NCBI GenBank assembly: GCA_008933735.1
Contig: WBUL01000004.1
Coordinates: 1-64,000 of the forward strand
Length of the DNA stretch: 64,000 bases
Source: Anaerolineae bacterium
GTDB taxonomy: Bacteria; Chloroflexota; Anaerolineae; Aggregatilineales; J027
Direction of reading: 5' to 3'
Within the stretch, counting starts at the first letter, position 1; each line of letters opens with the position of its first letter. Positions 1-8,054 of this stretch are shown in pieces. The notes under the pieces are model-generated. The model ran no database searches. It was given only the letters and a program-made list of their open reading frames with translations, and was not told where the DNA came from. Position numbers and translations under genes: made by a program.

Positions 1-1
1 C

Positions 2-124
2 GGGGAGGATGTCCTCATCAGCGGCCCCTCCAGCGATGCCTTCTACGGCGGCGCTGGCTTCGACCGCGCCCTCGACTTCGACCTCTACGACGACTGGCTC
101 TGTGACGCTGATCAGGGCTGCTAG
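2..124 (+). CDS. C-terminal end of a secreted repeat protein (partial)
   Basis: An open frame enters from the left edge and stops at TAG 122-124, giving the last 40 residues of a protein. The visible part contains GGAGFDRALDFD, which resembles the GGxGxDxxx nonapeptide of RTX-type calcium-binding repeats, and ends DADQGC. An intrinsic terminator follows directly. The family cannot be settled from so short a piece; a large extracellular or surface repeat protein is the likely parent. Confidence 0.5.
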   Translation, partial: GEDVLISGPSSDAFYGGAGFDRALDFDLYDDWLCDADQGC

Positions 125-145
125 ACTAATTTTCTGATGATATAG

Positions 146-176
146 AAACGCCGGATTACCTTTCCGGCGTTTTTTG
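146..176 (+). terminator. Intrinsic terminator
   Basis: A perfect 10-bp stem (146-155 with 163-172, arm AAACGCCGGA), a 7-nt loop and a run of T. It closes the partial gene that ends at 124. Confidence 0.85.
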
Positions 177-202
177 TTACAATCCCCAAAAGGTAATTTT
201 CC

Positions 203-730
203 ATGAATCACGCAGACCATATGAATCTCATCAAAGAAGGTGTTTCTGGCAATGTCTGGGCAGATTTGGGATCGGGAACGGGTGCTTTTACCCTGGCGCT
301 GGCAGAAATTCTGGGCGCTTCAGGCGAAATCTACTCAATAGACCGCGACGCCAATGCCCTTAAACAACAGGCCAACAGCCTGCGAAATCAATATCCCAGC
401 ACCAAAACGCACCTCATAACTGCCAATTTCACCCGGAAACTGGAGATACCGCCGCTGAACGGGATTGTCATGGCGAATTCGCTGCACTTTCATCAAGACA
501 AATCCTCTATTCTCGCTTTGATTCGCAGCTATTTAAAACCAGAGGGCAGGTTAATTCTGGTTGAATATAACACTGATCGGGGCAATCCCTGGGTGCCCTA
601 TCCCCTTTCGTTCACAACCTGGAAAAAACTATCAGAAAAAAACGGCTTCAGGGATACCCGCCTGCTGGCAAGCCGCCCAAGCCGTTTTTTAGGTGAAATC
701 TACAGTGCGGTCAGTCTAAACGCTCAATAA
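203..730 (+). CDS. Class I SAM-dependent methyltransferase
   Basis: A small cytoplasmic protein of 175 residues. It has the SAM-binding motif I WADLGSGTGAFTLAL near residues 19-33 and an acidic residue closing strand beta-2 (SIDRD). A later GRLILVEYNTDRG segment fits motif III of class I methyltransferases. The substrate is not evident. It stands alone between a terminator and a convergent thiolase gene, and its 3' end overlaps the thiolase 3' end by 20 bases. Confidence 0.75.
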   Translation: MNHADHMNLIKEGVSGNVWADLGSGTGAFTLALAEILGASGEIYSIDRDANALKQQANSLRNQYPSTKTHLITANFTRKLEIPPLNGIVMANSLHFHQDKSSILALIRSYLKPEGRLILVEYNTDRGNPWVPYPLSFTTWKKLSEKNGFRDTRLLASRPSRFLGEIYSAVSLNAQ

Positions 731-1868
731 TCGTGCCTGTCCCCATCCCACCGCCACAGCACATCGTTTGCAGACCATAACGCCCGCCAGTTCGTTCCAG
801 AGCATGAAGCAGGGTCACCATTAAGCGGGCACCAGATGCACCCAACGGATGGCCCAGCGCAATCGCGCCGCCGTTAACATTCACTTTTGCCATATCCGGC
901 GTATACTCTTTTTTCCATGCCAGCACCACCGAAGCAAACGCTTCATTAACCTCAATCAGGTCAATTGCTTCCAGTTTCAACCCGGCACGATCCAGAACCT
1001 TTTTTGTCGCCGGAATTGGGCCAGACAGCATGAGGGCGGGGTCTGTGCCAACCATAGTTTGCGCGACCAATCGAGCACGGGGCGTCAGGCCGAGTTTTTC
1101 CGCTTTTTCTGCCGACATTAATAATAATGCTGCTGAGCCATCCGAAATTTGACTGGCGTTGCCCGCTGTGATAATCCCATCCTCTTTGAAAGCAGGTTGC
1201 AGCGAGGCCATTTTTTCAGGCGTGGTGCTGGCACGGATCCCCTCGTCGCGTTTCATCACCATGGTTTCGCCATTTTCAAGGGTTACTTCAATCGGCGTAA
1301 TTTCATGGTCAAACCAGCCGCATTCAGTAGCTTGATGGGCACGCTGATGGCTCTGATAGCTGTATTGGTCGGCTTCCTCGCGGGAAATATGCCATTTTTC
1401 CGCCATCCACTCCGCCGAAATTCCCTGATTAATGATGTTGTGATCAGCCAGAATTTCGGGCGTATAAGGCGATCCAGGCCCATTGGCGAAATTGCTCCCC
1501 ATTGGAATCCGTGACATACTTTCCACACCTCCCGCCACAATCACATCAGCCTGTCCACTGGCAATCAAACCTGCTGCCAGATGCACCGCCTGCTGGCTGG
1601 AACCGCATTGAAAATCGACAGTGGTTGCAGGGACTTCAATCGGCAGCCTGGCGTGAAGCCAGATATTCCGGGCGATATTGGTACTTTGTTCCCCGGCCTG
1701 CGTGACACAGCCAAAAATCAACTGATCAACCTCCATTGGGTCAATCTGGCTGTGCTCCAGAACCGCTTTCACGGCATGAGCACCCAGCGCAACAGCATGA
1801 GTGCGGCTTAATAAACCACTTCGTTTCCCGACCGGGCTGCGCGTGGCCGCAGCAATGACGACTTCCAT
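711..1868 (-). CDS. Acetyl-CoA C-acetyltransferase (thiolase)
   Basis: A thiolase-family enzyme of 385 residues that condenses or cleaves acyl-CoA. Visible features are the acylated cysteine in DFQCGSS (about residue 88), the NEAFA motif, GHPLGASGAR carrying the catalytic histidine, and the C-terminal CCGGGMGTG with the second cysteine. The ATG at 1868 is chosen because AGGAG lies 7 nt upstream; a TTG one codon earlier is possible. No other beta-oxidation or acetoacetate gene is nearby, so the direction and chain length of the reaction are unknown. Confidence 0.9.
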   Translation of the reverse strand: MEVVIAAATRSPVGKRSGLLSRTHAVALGAHAVKAVLEHSQIDPMEVDQLIFGCVTQAGEQSTNIARNIWLHARLPIEVPATTVDFQCGSSQQAVHLAAGLIASGQADVIVAGGVESMSRIPMGSNFANGPGSPYTPEILADHNIINQGISAEWMAEKWHISREEADQYSYQSHQRAHQATECGWFDHEITPIEVTLENGETMVMKRDEGIRASTTPEKMASLQPAFKEDGIITAGNASQISDGSAALLLMSAEKAEKLGLTPRARLVAQTMVGTDPALMLSGPIPATKKVLDRAGLKLEAIDLIEVNEAFASVVLAWKKEYTPDMAKVNVNGGAIALGHPLGASGARLMVTLLHALERTGGRYGLQTMCCGGGMGTGTIIERLD

Positions 1869-1913
1869 CAAAAAACTCCTGAAAATAAGATTGTTCTATC
1901 CATTTTACCCCTA

Positions 1914-1922
1914 TGCTATAAT
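1914..1922 (+). promoter_or_regulatory. Extended -10 promoter of the MFS gene
   Basis: TGCTATAAT is a perfect -10 hexamer (1917-1922) with an extended TGn element. It lies 30 bases before the MFS start, in the gap between divergent genes. A weak TTGTTC sits 20 bases upstream. Confidence 0.55.
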
Positions 1923-1952
1923 TCCCAAACCACCTGTTTACGAGTACATCCC

Positions 1953-3185
1953 ATGAACCTGAAAAACATAGACCGCCGTCAAATGACCATTTTATTGATT
2001 GTGTTTGTGAATATCGTCGGCGCGTCGATGATCCTGCCCATTTTGCCCCTGTACGCCCAGCGCCACTTTCATATGAACCCGCGTGTGATTACCCTGCTGA
2101 ACACCTCTTTTTTTGGCGCTCAGTTCATTGCCGGGCCGTATCTGGGGCGCTGGTCTGACCGATCCGGTCGGATGCCCGTGCTCATTATCAGCCAGATTGG
2201 AACCGTTGTCAGTTTTATCATGCTGGCGCTGGCACAGTCGGTGGACGTTCTGTTTTTAGCCCGCATCCTCGACGGCATCACAGGAGGGAACATTATTGTA
2301 GCGCAGGCGTATATCACCGATGTCACTCCGCCGCAGAAAAGAACCCAGGCATTAGGCTATATCTTTGGCGCATTTGGGCTGGGTTTTGTTATTGGGCCTG
2401 CTGTAGGTGGAATTTTGTCGGCCATGTTTGGGGAACGCATCCCATTTCTGATTGCGGCGGTGGCGGCTGCCGCGACGGTGCTGCTCACCTGGTACACCCT
2501 GGATGAAAGCCTATCGCCAGAACAGCGTGCACACAACCGCAGTTTCAAAAAATCAACCCTCAAGCCCAAAGAAGTCCTCAGCAACAGTCTGCTTATGCTG
2601 ATCCTGATAATTGCATTTGGTGGGCAGTTCGGTTTAGGGCTGCTGCAATCAACTTTTGCGCTCTATGGGCAAGCGGTTTTGTTTGATGGATTTAATGAAC
2701 AAACGACCAATCTTGGGATAGGACTGCTGCTGGCAATGATAGGTCTTGGACAATTTTTTACACAGATTTATTTGCTCAAGCGGGTGCTGCCCCGTTTTGG
2801 TGAGGCAAAGCTGGCTGTTGGTGGTAGTTTTATCCGCGCCGCATCCCTGTTTCTGCTGGCTGTGCTGACCGCACCCTGGTTAGGGCCAATTGCCGCTGCC
2901 GGATTTGCAATCGGTACCGGATTGATGATGCCTCCATTGCAATCGTTAGCAACACAGACTGTCGCGGATGAACTGCGCGGTGGGGTGCTGGGCGTCTATC
3001 AATCATCTGTCAGTTTTTCAACCATCATCGCCAGTGCCATCAGCGGTACTCTGTTTGACATCAGACCTTCGCTGCCTTACTGGGTGGGGGGGGCACTGTT
3101 CATCATGATTGGCATTCAGGCACTAAGGTTGCTCAAGTGGTCAATGCCCCTCATCGAAAAAACAGCGCCATCGGCAGCCGATTAG
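1953..3185 (+). CDS. MFS transporter, DHA1/TetA-like drug exporter
   Basis: A 410-residue inner-membrane protein with about 12 hydrophobic helices. The loop between TM2 and TM3 has GRWSDRSGRMPVL, the motif A signature of major facilitator antiporters. Helix 5 has GFVIGPAVGG, like motif C of drug:H+ antiporters. It has its own promoter and ends 115 bases before a regulator gene, so it seems to be a single transcription unit. Substrate unknown; TetA-like multidrug exporters are the nearest fit. Confidence 0.85.
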   Translation: MNLKNIDRRQMTILLIVFVNIVGASMILPILPLYAQRHFHMNPRVITLLNTSFFGAQFIAGPYLGRWSDRSGRMPVLIISQIGTVVSFIMLALAQSVDVLFLARILDGITGGNIIVAQAYITDVTPPQKRTQALGYIFGAFGLGFVIGPAVGGILSAMFGERIPFLIAAVAAAATVLLTWYTLDESLSPEQRAHNRSFKKSTLKPKEVLSNSLLMLILIIAFGGQFGLGLLQSTFALYGQAVLFDGFNEQTTNLGIGLLLAMIGLGQFFTQIYLLKRVLPRFGEAKLAVGGSFIRAASLFLLAVLTAPWLGPIAAAGFAIGTGLMMPPLQSLATQTVADELRGGVLGVYQSSVSFSTIIASAISGTLFDIRPSLPYWVGGALFIMIGIQALRLLKWSMPLIEKTAPSAAD

Positions 3186-3247
3186 AACGCAGGAGACTGG
3201 TGGATTAATTTTTCATGAGTGTTCCGAAGTATAGTTCCTGCGGCCCC

Positions 3248-3253
3248 TATAAT
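3248..3253 (+). promoter_or_regulatory. -10 element upstream of the response regulator
   Basis: A perfect TATAAT 46 bases before the TTG start at 3300. No good -35 is visible at the usual spacing. Confidence 0.45.
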
Positions 3254-3299
3254 AAACAAGATCATCTTAAGTTTTATTGGAGCAGAGAAAGGATGAAAA

Positions 3300-3755
3300 T
3301 TGGCGAAGTTTGACCGTCTTGCCATCCTGATGGCAGATGATGATGAGGATGATGTGCTGCTCACCCGTACTGCCCTAGAAGAAAGCCGTCTGAAGAATCC
3401 GTTTTTTGCAGTGAAGGATGGCGAAGAATTGTTGGATTACCTGTGCCATCGCGGAAAGTTCAGTGATCCCCAGACCGCCCCGCGCCCCGGCTTGATCCTG
3501 TTGGATTTGAATATGCCCCGCAAAGATGGGCGGGAAGCCTTGAGGGAAATCAAAGCTAATCCCACCCTGCGGCAGATTCCGGTGGTCGTGCTGACCACGT
3601 CAAAAGCCGAAGAAGATATTATCCGCAGTTATGACCTGGGAGCGAATTCATTCATTGTCAAACCAGTCACGTTTGCTTCACTGGTCAATGTCATCAACAT
3701 TTTAGGGATTTACTGGTTTGAAATTGTCGCAACACCGCCGGATATAGATGGATGA
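3300..3755 (+). CDS. Single-domain response regulator (Rcp1/CheY-like)
   Basis: A receiver domain of 151 residues without an output domain. Acidic pocket D13-D15, phosphoacceptor D69 in LLDLNMPRKDG, then LTTSK and KP give a complete receiver. The longer alpha1-beta2 region and the RKDGREAL motif are typical of Rcp-type regulators that pair with phytochrome-like kinases. The TTG start follows GAAAGGA; the nearby ATG at 3294 runs into a stop. It is followed after 12 bases by a REC-histidine kinase and is probably its partner. Confidence 0.88.
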   Translation: MAKFDRLAILMADDDEDDVLLTRTALEESRLKNPFFAVKDGEELLDYLCHRGKFSDPQTAPRPGLILLDLNMPRKDGREALREIKANPTLRQIPVVVLTTSKAEEDIIRSYDLGANSFIVKPVTFASLVNVINILGIYWFEIVATPPDIDG

Positions 3756-3767
3756 AGGAAGTTGACT

Positions 3768-4883
3768 ATGCCTAAGCAGCACATTCGGGTACTGCTGGTC
3801 GATGATGATGAAGATGATTACATCATCACCCGTGATTTGCTTTCCGATATTGAAGGCTGGGTATTTGATGTAGAGTGGGCATCAAATTATGACGACGCTT
3901 TTCAATTGATCGCACACTGCCAACATGATGTGTATCTGCTGGATTATCGCCTCGGCAAACAAAATGGGCTCGATTTGCTGCGCGAATCCCTTGCGACAGG
4001 CTGCAAGGCACCGATGATTCTTATGACCGGTCAGGGAGATCGTGCTATTGATCTGGAGGCTATGCACGTCGGGGCAGCCGATTATTTAAACAAAGAAAAA
4101 GTGGACTCACAAGTCCTTGAACGTGTAATCCGTTACACAATCGAGCGTGCCCGTACCCTCAGCGCCCTGCGCGAGCGCGAAGAACAACTCCGCCAGTACG
4201 CGGATGAATTAGAAGCTCGCAACCGTGAACTGAATGCTTACAGCTACACCATTGCCCATGACCTCAAATCACCGCTGGCAACCGTCATCGGGTATTCGGA
4301 GCTTTTGCTGCGTTACTTCGAACCCTCAGAGGAAATGAGAAAATATTTACAGGAAATCCATACAGTTGGGAATAATATGGCAAGCATGATCGACCAGCTT
4401 TTGCAGCTTGCTACCCTTTATAATGCGGAAACTATTGCAGAACCGATTGAAATATTCCCCATAGCTGAAGCCGCCTTAAACCGTTTTAAGTATCAACTGG
4501 AAAAACATTGTGTACAGGTCATCTGGGGTTCCGATTTGCCTCCGGCTATCGGGCACCAACCCTGGATCGAGGAGGTTTTCGCTAATCTCATCGGAAACGC
4601 CCTCAAGTATCGCAGCAGCCACTCCCCATATATTCAGTTACGCGGCAAGAGACTTAACGGGAAGACCCGCTACGAAGTGGAGGATAATGGTATCGGTATT
4701 GCAAAGGAACATCAGGCGCGGATTTTCGAAATGTTTCATCGGGTGCCGGGTTCAACGGTAGAGGGGACAGGATTAGGCTTAGCGATTGTGCAGCGTATTA
4801 TCAAAAAATTGAATGGGGAAGTGGGTGTCGAAAGCCAGCCGGGGCAGGGCAGCACCTTCTGGTTTACCCTGCCGGCAGCATAA
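3768..4883 (+). CDS. Hybrid REC-histidine kinase
   Basis: A 371-residue cytoplasmic protein. Residues 6-125 form a receiver (D12-D14, phosphoacceptor D59, K109). A coiled-coil linker follows. The HisKA box has H164 in IAHDLKSP, and the HATPase domain shows the N box NLIGNALKY, G1 DNGIGI and G2 GTGLGL. There is no sensor or membrane domain, so the input arrives through the receiver. The ATG at 3768 is preferred because GAAGGAAG lies 6 nt upstream; an in-frame TTG is at 3762. With the preceding regulator it forms a two-gene phosphorelay unit. Confidence 0.9.
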   Translation: MPKQHIRVLLVDDDEDDYIITRDLLSDIEGWVFDVEWASNYDDAFQLIAHCQHDVYLLDYRLGKQNGLDLLRESLATGCKAPMILMTGQGDRAIDLEAMHVGAADYLNKEKVDSQVLERVIRYTIERARTLSALREREEQLRQYADELEARNRELNAYSYTIAHDLKSPLATVIGYSELLLRYFEPSEEMRKYLQEIHTVGNNMASMIDQLLQLATLYNAETIAEPIEIFPIAEAALNRFKYQLEKHCVQVIWGSDLPPAIGHQPWIEEVFANLIGNALKYRSSHSPYIQLRGKRLNGKTRYEVEDNGIGIAKEHQARIFEMFHRVPGSTVEGTGLGLAIVQRIIKKLNGEVGVESQPGQGSTFWFTLPAA

Positions 4884-4933
4884 GTTCAACAGGGGGCGGA
4901 TGCCCCTTGCGCCTCATACAAACAGGTTTTATC

Positions 4934-6064
4934 TCATCGCACCACCAGCCGATACACCGCCCCGGACAAATCCAGCACGTAGAGTTCCCCGTTGACATCC
5001 TCGCCAAAGGACGCAATGCTGACCGTCGTCTGCAAGAGCCGTTCAACCTGTGGGCGGCTGGTATCTGCATTGGTCATACCCCAGATGATGCCGCTGCAAT
5101 AATCTCCGAAAAAATAGATCCCGTTTAAGGATGGAAATGCCGTGCCGCGATACACATAACCTCCTGTCACAGAGCATCCGAGACTATGATCATACTCCAC
5201 TACAGGCAGGGTTACAGCCGTCATATCACAATTGCTGGCACTGTAACAATGCAGCCCCTCTGAGGTATTCCAGCCGTAGTTTTCTCCACCGGAACTGTCC
5301 GCGTACTGGAAATTGACCTCCTCATAACTGCCCTGCCCAACATCCGCAATGTACAGGTCACCTGTTTCGCGGTCAAATGAAAATCGCCAGGGATTCCGCA
5401 GCCCATATGACCAGAGTTCCGGTCGGTACAGGTCAATTTCCGCATAGGGGTTGTCAGCAGGAACAGCATATGTTGCTTCACCCGTGACCTTGAGCCGCAG
5501 CATTTTGCCGAGCAGCACGGAAAGATTTTCGGCATTATCCCAGGGGTCGCCCCCCCGTCCGCCGTCGCCTGTGCCAACGTAGAGATACCCATCCGGCCCA
5601 AACTTAATCTGACCACCATTATGGTTACGGGCCGGCTGGTCAATGGTCAAAATGATCTCCTCTGAGACCGGGTCGGCTACATTAGGATCATCGGTCACCC
5701 GAAACCGCGAAATAACTGTATCGCCATCCCCTGCCTGATCCGTGTAATTCACGTAAAATTCCCCATTTTCAGCATAATTCGGATCAAAGGCGATGCTCAA
5801 CAGACCTTGCTCCGAACCACTGGACAAAACCCGGTCAGAAATATCCAGAAAAGGGCTGTCCAGGACTTGTTGATTTTCCACAATCAAGACACGCCCCTCT
5901 TTTTCCACCAAGAAAAGGCGCTCGTCTCCAGCATGAGTCAGATAAGTGATCCGGTTAGGGACAGTCACATACGGTTCTAAATCAATCGCTGGGAACTGGG
6001 CAGCGGTGGTAAAAGGTAGACTCAGCAGCAGGAAAAACATGGCAAGGCTAAAGCCCGATCTCAT
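4934..6064 (-). CDS. Secreted PQQ-type sugar dehydrogenase (beta-propeller)
   Basis: 376 residues with a Sec signal peptide (hydrophobic segment to about residue 22). It belongs to the glucose/sorbosone dehydrogenase family: GLLSIAFDPNYAENGEFYVNYT, NHNGGQIKFGPDGYLYVGTGDGG and YGLRNPWRFSFD are typical blade motifs, including the conserved histidine and arginine that contact PQQ in characterised members. No PQQ synthesis gene is in the window. Some family members do not bind PQQ, so the enzyme activity is uncertain. It acts outside the membrane. Confidence 0.82.
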   Translation of the reverse strand: MRSGFSLAMFFLLLSLPFTTAAQFPAIDLEPYVTVPNRITYLTHAGDERLFLVEKEGRVLIVENQQVLDSPFLDISDRVLSSGSEQGLLSIAFDPNYAENGEFYVNYTDQAGDGDTVISRFRVTDDPNVADPVSEEIILTIDQPARNHNGGQIKFGPDGYLYVGTGDGGRGGDPWDNAENLSVLLGKMLRLKVTGEATYAVPADNPYAEIDLYRPELWSYGLRNPWRFSFDRETGDLYIADVGQGSYEEVNFQYADSSGGENYGWNTSEGLHCYSASNCDMTAVTLPVVEYDHSLGCSVTGGYVYRGTAFPSLNGIYFFGDYCSGIIWGMTNADTSRPQVERLLQTTVSIASFGEDVNGELYVLDLSGAVYRLVVR

Positions 6065-6167
6065 CTTGGGGTCTCCTCATTCTTGGCGAATTTGGCCTAT
6101 TGCTTCTATTATTCTTTAGAGAATATAGCAGGCATTTCCGAAGAAGATATGCTAGACTTGGAGAGTC

Positions 6168-6794
6168 ATGACGAAACTGTTTCTAATCCGTCACGCAACC
6201 AACGATTGGGTCAAAACAGGCAAACTTGCCGGGTGGACACCGGGCGTTCATTTGAACGAATACGGTAAAGCCCAGGCAGAAGCCATCGGCACACGGTTGG
6301 CCTCTGCTAAAATCCACGCGATTTATTCCAGCCCACTGGAACGTACCCTGGAAACCGCCGCAGCGATTGTTCAGCATCATCCCAAACTGACGGTGCAGCC
6401 AATCGAAGAGGTCGGTGAAGTGCGTTACGGACAGTGGGAGGGGGCAGAACTCAAGAAGCTGTACCGTCAAAAGCGCTGGCGCTATGTCCAGATGGTTCCC
6501 AGCCGCGTGCGTTTTCCGGATGGGGAAACCATGCGTGGTGCACAGGCGCGGGCTGTGGAGGTGATGGAAAGCTTGTGTATCAAACATCCCGGTCAGACAG
6601 TGGCCGTAGTTTCACACAGTGATGTGATTAGAATGACGGTAGCCTACTATCTGGGCGTGCATCTGGATTTATTCCAGAGGATCGTTATTTCGCCCGCATC
6701 CTTGACTATCCTTTCGATGGGGGCAGGAATGCCATTTATTGAATGCGTGAATGATACCAGTCATATTCCCAAAGAAGAGCCAAAATCAGACTGA
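6168..6794 (+). CDS. Probable phosphomutase, MSMEG_4193 family (histidine phosphatase superfamily)
   Basis: 208 residues of the phosphoglycerate-mutase-like superfamily. LFLIRHATNDW is the RHG-type catalytic motif with alanine for glycine; VVSHSDVIR carries the second catalytic histidine. SPLERTLETA is also typical. It is first of a trio with the DUF3090 and SCO1664-type genes. The same trio is conserved in Actinobacteria and also occurs in Chloroflexi, where kinase-like and mutase-like partners suggest phosphoryl transfer on an unknown substrate. GGAGAG lies just upstream of the ATG. Confidence 0.85.
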   Translation: MTKLFLIRHATNDWVKTGKLAGWTPGVHLNEYGKAQAEAIGTRLASAKIHAIYSSPLERTLETAAAIVQHHPKLTVQPIEEVGEVRYGQWEGAELKKLYRQKRWRYVQMVPSRVRFPDGETMRGAQARAVEVMESLCIKHPGQTVAVVSHSDVIRMTVAYYLGVHLDLFQRIVISPASLTILSMGAGMPFIECVNDTSHIPKEEPKSD

Positions 6795-6805
6795 GGTTTT
6801 ACACG

Positions 6806-7309
6806 ATGTCTACGGAAATTGAACTGAATCCGATTGATTTTATCACGGTAGGCACGGTTGGTCCCAAAGGACGACGTGTGTTTTATCTCCAGGCAGGGCG
6901 CACATCCAGAGTGGTGTCCCTGACTCTGGAAAAAGAACAGGCACGGGCGCTGGGGGATGCCATTAAAGAACTGCTGGATGACTTGAACGAACGCTATCCG
7001 GATACACAGGAAAAACCGGTTAATCTAGCTGATCTGAATCTGGAACTGCGCGACCCGATTGAGCCAGAATTTCGCATTGCCCAGATTGGTCTGGGTTATG
7101 ACGAAGTTCGCAACCAGGTGGTGATTGTCGTGCAGGAAATGGTCGTTCTGGAAGAAGACGACGACCCGGATCTGGTAAATCCCGGCGTGGCACGTTTCTG
7201 GGGAACGCGGGAACAGTTCCGGGCACTCAGTTTATGGATTGCTAAAGTCATAGAAAAAGGCCGTGCTAACCCTAAGACCAATGGCCGAGTGATCTATTAT
7301 TGGACGTAA
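6806..7309 (+). CDS. DUF3090 family protein
   Basis: 167 residues, soluble, rich in beta strands, with IDFITVGTVGPKGRRVFYLQAG at the N terminus, a hallmark of DUF3090 (TIGR03847). The function is unknown. It starts 11 bases after the phosphomutase gene and ends 7 bases before the SCO1664-type gene, so all three are co-transcribed. The C-terminal WGTREQFRALSLW segment is also conserved in the family as I recall it. No catalytic motif is recognised. Confidence 0.85.
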   Translation: MSTEIELNPIDFITVGTVGPKGRRVFYLQAGRTSRVVSLTLEKEQARALGDAIKELLDDLNERYPDTQEKPVNLADLNLELRDPIEPEFRIAQIGLGYDEVRNQVVIVVQEMVVLEEDDDPDLVNPGVARFWGTREQFRALSLWIAKVIEKGRANPKTNGRVIYYWT

Positions 7310-7316
7310 AAGTTCG

Positions 7317-8054
7317 ATGACGAGCGAAAATTCTGCCACCCCGATAGACATCCTGACCCTGCTGAAAACAGGCGACATGAGTATGACACAGGGGCGGCTG
7401 CGCTGGAGTTCTAATCATACATTTCTGGTGGAAATCTGTGCGGGTGACGTTCGCACAAGGGCAATTTATAAACCCCGACGCGGCGAACGTCCGCTGTGGG
7501 ATTTCCCCGATGGCACCTTGTGCAACCGCGAAGTCGCTGCATATCTTGTGTCCGAGGCCATTGGGTGGCACATCGTCCCGCCAACGGTGCTGCGGGATGG
7601 CTTTTACGGGGCTGGTAGTGTTCAGCTTTTTGTGGAACATGACCCGGAAATCACCTATTTCAATTTAGGAGATTATTTTGTGCCCCAGCTACAGCGGATT
7701 GCCGCCTTTGACGCCATCATCAACAACGCGGATCGCAAAGGCGGTCACTGCCTGCTGGATAAACACAATAAAATTTGGGGGATTGATCATGGGATTTGCT
7801 TTCACATGGCCTCCAAATTACGCACGGTCATCTGGGATTTTGCGGGTCAGCCTTTGCCGGATGACCTGAAGGACGCCGTGCAGAAATTCCGGCAGCAGAT
7901 TTGCGATCAGAATAGTGAATTGATGCAGCAGCTTTCTCCATTAATCAGCTCATTGGAAGTCAGCGCCCTCATGACGCGGACTCAAAAACTGCTGCACCAG
8001 TCAAAATTCCCTCAACCCGGCAATGGCCCCAGCTATCCCTGGCCCCCTGTTTAA
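7317..8054 (+). CDS. SCO1664 family protein, PI3/PI4-kinase-like
   Basis: 245 residues related to the actinobacterial SCO1664 family (TIGR03843), which has distant similarity to phosphatidylinositol 3-/4-kinases. AIYKPRRGE offers the ATP-binding lysine, NADRKGGHCLLD resembles the catalytic loop, and WGIDHGICF resembles the metal-binding D-x-G. The substrate is unknown. It is last of the trio. Its stop codon overlaps the stop codon of the convergent pseC gene by four bases. Confidence 0.82.
   Translation: MTSENSATPIDILTLLKTGDMSMTQGRLRWSSNHTFLVEICAGDVRTRAIYKPRRGERPLWDFPDGTLCNREVAAYLVSEAIGWHIVPPTVLRDGFYGAGSVQLFVEHDPEITYFNLGDYFVPQLQRIAAFDAIINNADRKGGHCLLDKHNKIWGIDHGICFHMASKLRTVIWDFAGQPLPDDLKDAVQKFRQQICDQNSELMQQLSPLISSLEVSALMTRTQKLLHQSKFPQPGNGPSYPWPPV

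Noticed and set aside
3337-3355. GAT-rich short repeat
   Set aside because: It encodes the acidic DDDEDD pocket of the receiver domain and recurs in the next gene for the same reason. It is not a tandem repeat element.
6149-6158. TGCTAGACT as an extended -10 for the phosphomutase gene
   Set aside because: It would place the transcript start within a few bases of the ribosome site, leaving no room for a leader.
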